Part shown: one piece after another, positions 4,676 to 5,999 of the stretch | Numbering within the stretch: position 1 is the stretch's first letter | Layout: the number at the start of each line of letters is the position of its first letter | DNA from: Desulfurococcales archaeon | GTDB lineage: Archaea > Thermoproteota > Thermoprotei_A > Sulfolobales > Desulfurococcaceae | Direction of reading: 5' to 3' | NCBI GenBank assembly: GCA_027028805.1 | Contig: JALVHX010000033.1 | Span: 1 to 5,999 of the forward strand | Length of the DNA stretch: 5,999 nt | The notes under the pieces: model-generated | Seen by the model: the letters and a program-made list of their open reading frames with translations, nothing else | The model's database searches: none | What the model was told of the DNA's origin: nothing | Made by a program: the position numbers and the translations under genes

Positions 4676-5944
4676 TTGAGGATCACGGTGGCAGGCCTGG
4701 GCCAGTGCGGCCGCAGAATAGTATGGGAGCTGTTCTACACCCTATACCACGGCGTCGACACCTCGATAAACCAGCTCACGCTGCGGACAATGGCCTCCAA
4801 GGTATACTCAGGCTTCATAGTGGCGGACACCGTGGAGTATAGCCTGGATCCAAGGATACAGAGGTTCTGGAAAATGACGAGAAGAGGCAAGGCCATAGTC
4901 CTCGACGATGCAGGGAGCGGCGGGCTATGGATAGGCGGCAGGAGAATCCTGGGCGAGAAATGCGGCGCCATCCTAGAGGAGGCGGAGAAACAGCTCCTCG
5001 AGGCCAGGATGCTCGCCATATACCACGGCTCGGGCGGCACAGGCGCGGGCGGGGGCCCTGTTCTCGCCTCATGTATAAGGGAGCACGCGGAGCGAGTCAT
5101 AGGCCCGGAGGCCTCGAGGAGACTATACCTGTCCACACTAGTCCTCCCCTCAGAGAAAAGCCCCGAGCTCGCCGCCAACGCCGCCGCGGCCGTAACAGGC
5201 TACTATAAGGGATCATCGATCGACGCCCTCGTGATCGTGGACAACGCGGCCAGCGAGAAGCTCTCCTGGGTTTTCGAGAAAACACGCATGTTCCACGGAG
5301 AAGCCGTGGCAGGCCTCGGCCTCTACCCCCGGCTCAGCATATGGCCTGTCAACAAGGCCCTCGCACTCCACAACCTCTGGACAGCCATGATGAGCCCCGT
5401 GCTCACGGGGCCCGGCAGGGTCGTAGATATATCCAAGGAGAGAGAGGCCAGCGAGATCAAGACGATCCTTAGGCGAGGCGATGAGCCAAGCATAGCGGTG
5501 CCCTTCTACTTCGAGGTCTCCAGGGACTGGCTCGACCACTTCGCCCTAGAGTTCCTAGTATTATACGGGATCATTAGGGGGATGATGACAGAGATCGATT
5601 ACAGGAGAGGCCTCGACAGGCTCCTCCTAGTCATCGGTATACCGGTGTCCCTGAGATACAGGCTGAGATACGACGAGTCAAGGCTCGAAGAGTTCCTCTC
5701 CACCGCGATGCCGCTGGAAGGCGGGCTGGAGACGGTCACCGTCACCTATAGCTCTAGGAGACCACTGGTTGTGGCGGCGGGGCTCGCCGTGAACCCGGAG
5801 ATACCCCGGCTGGCGACTCTGCACAAGAAGCTGGTAGGCCTCGTAGAGGGGGCCGGCCCAGGCTCCTACTCCGAGGAGCTCGAGGTTCTCCTACGCGACT
5901 ACGAGGCTGTTCTATCAAAGATAAGTAGGGGAGGCGGCGCCTAG
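4676..5944 (+). CDS. Divergent tubulin/FtsZ-superfamily GTPase
   Basis: A 422-aa protein of the tubulin/FtsZ superfamily, predicted to bind GTP and polymerise in the cytoplasm. In order: a first beta strand and T1 loop, ITVAGLGQCGRRI (3-15), where GQCG is the tubulin form; a T3-like GSGGLW (80-85); the T4 phosphate loop HGSGGTGAGGGP (117-128), containing a perfect tubulin signature SGGTGAG at 119-125. Next come a T5-like LPSEKSPE (157-164) and ALVIVDN (184-190), where N190 matches the guanine-contacting Asn of tubulin DNEAL. A helix around 225-243 (NKALALHNLWTAMM) matches the tubulin nucleotide-contacting H7, followed by a T7-like loop around D251. The second domain (about 270-422) has strand-rich parts (LLLVIGIPV, VTVTY, LVVAAGLAV) and a final helix. 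Length fits tubulin/CetZ/FtsZ. It does not look like canonical FtsZ or CetZ. The TTG start is supported by a strong ribosome binding site and by placing the T1 loop at residue 7, as is usual. It is the second gene of an operon with a helical partner. Superfamily membership is confident; the role (shape, membrane remodelling, transport) is inference. Confidence 0.9.
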   Translation: MRITVAGLGQCGRRIVWELFYTLYHGVDTSINQLTLRTMASKVYSGFIVADTVEYSLDPRIQRFWKMTRRGKAIVLDDAGSGGLWIGGRRILGEKCGAILEEAEKQLLEARMLAIYHGSGGTGAGGGPVLASCIREHAERVIGPEASRRLYLSTLVLPSEKSPELAANAAAAVTGYYKGSSIDALVIVDNAASEKLSWVFEKTRMFHGEAVAGLGLYPRLSIWPVNKALALHNLWTAMMSPVLTGPGRVVDISKEREASEIKTILRRGDEPSIAVPFYFEVSRDWLDHFALEFLVLYGIIRGMMTEIDYRRGLDRLLLVIGIPVSLRYRLRYDESRLEEFLSTAMPLEGGLETVTVTYSSRRPLVVAAGLAVNPEIPRLATLHKKLVGLVEGAGPGSYSEELEVLLRDYEAVLSKISRGGGA

Positions 5945-5945
5945 C

Positions 5946-5999
5946 GTGGCCGGGGCCCGGGCCGAGCCGGTTACAGCCGGCACCAGGAGGGGTGTCTAC
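5946..5999 (+). CDS. Start of a third operon gene, cut by the window edge
   Basis: A frame opens with GTG one base after the tubulin-like stop codon and stays open for 18 codons to the window end (VAGARAEPVTAGTRRGVY, with the first residue read as Met). GGAGG (5930-5934), inside the preceding gene, lies 11 nt before this GTG, the same spacing as before the tubulin-like gene. This supports translational coupling. Too little is visible to name a family. It could also be a chance frame, with the true start further right. Confidence 0.5.
   Translation, partial: MAGARAEPVTAGTRRGVY

Noticed and set aside
4735..5178. Minus-strand open frame of 147 codons inside the tubulin-like gene
   Set aside because: It is antisense to the strongly conserved nucleotide-binding domain. 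Its Ser/Pro-rich translation is typical of a shadow frame.
1..5999. CRISPR arrays, tRNA or rRNA genes, insertion sequences, prophage parts
   Set aside because: No regularly spaced repeats, tRNA-like cloverleaf segments, transposase motifs or terminal inverted repeats were seen. The gaps between genes are all under about 125 nt.

Overview
This window looks like a hyperthermophilic crenarchaeal chromosome, most likely Desulfurococcales. The support is as follows. It carries an archaeal/eukaryote-type prolyl-tRNA synthetase and the C-terminal half of a diphthamide-synthesis (Dph6/MJ0570-type) protein. Arg is written mostly as AGG/AGA and Ile often as ATA. Coding strands are purine-rich, GC content is high and intergenic gaps are very short. 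Starts are ATG, GTG or TTG, and AT-rich boxes lie about 42-60 nt upstream of several starts. A closer placement (for example Pyrodictiaceae) would be a guess.

Left part (1-3844), mostly housekeeping. The 3' half of a dph6-like gene (+) enters from the left edge. It converges on a small 81-aa gene (-), and the two stop codons overlap in one CTAG. Upstream of that gene, on the minus strand, lie proS (prolyl-tRNA synthetase, 710-2149) and then a full M28-type zinc aminopeptidase (2231-3844). Each of the three minus-strand genes has an AT-rich box upstream, so they may be transcribed separately despite sharing a direction.

Right part (3845-5999), the interesting part. A compact divergent promoter region (3845-3966) separates the peptidase from a plus-strand operon. 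The operon holds an unrecognised, all-helical 228-aa protein (GTG start), a 422-aa divergent member of the tubulin/FtsZ superfamily (TTG start), and the first 18 codons of a third gene (GTG start, 1 nt after the previous stop). The tubulin-like protein has a tubulin-style GQCG loop near its N-terminus, a perfect tubulin signature SGGTGAG at residues 119-125, and a tubulin-like DN nucleotide-contact motif. It also has a helix resembling tubulin H7, but its T7 catalytic loop does not fit the NxDxxD/E consensus. Crenarchaeota generally lack canonical FtsZ and divide with ESCRT-III-like Cdv proteins. A tubulin-family GTPase linked to an uncharacterised helical partner is therefore the best candidate here for a little-described cytoskeletal or membrane-remodelling system. 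The two operon genes also share a nearly identical 15-nt translation-initiation leader.
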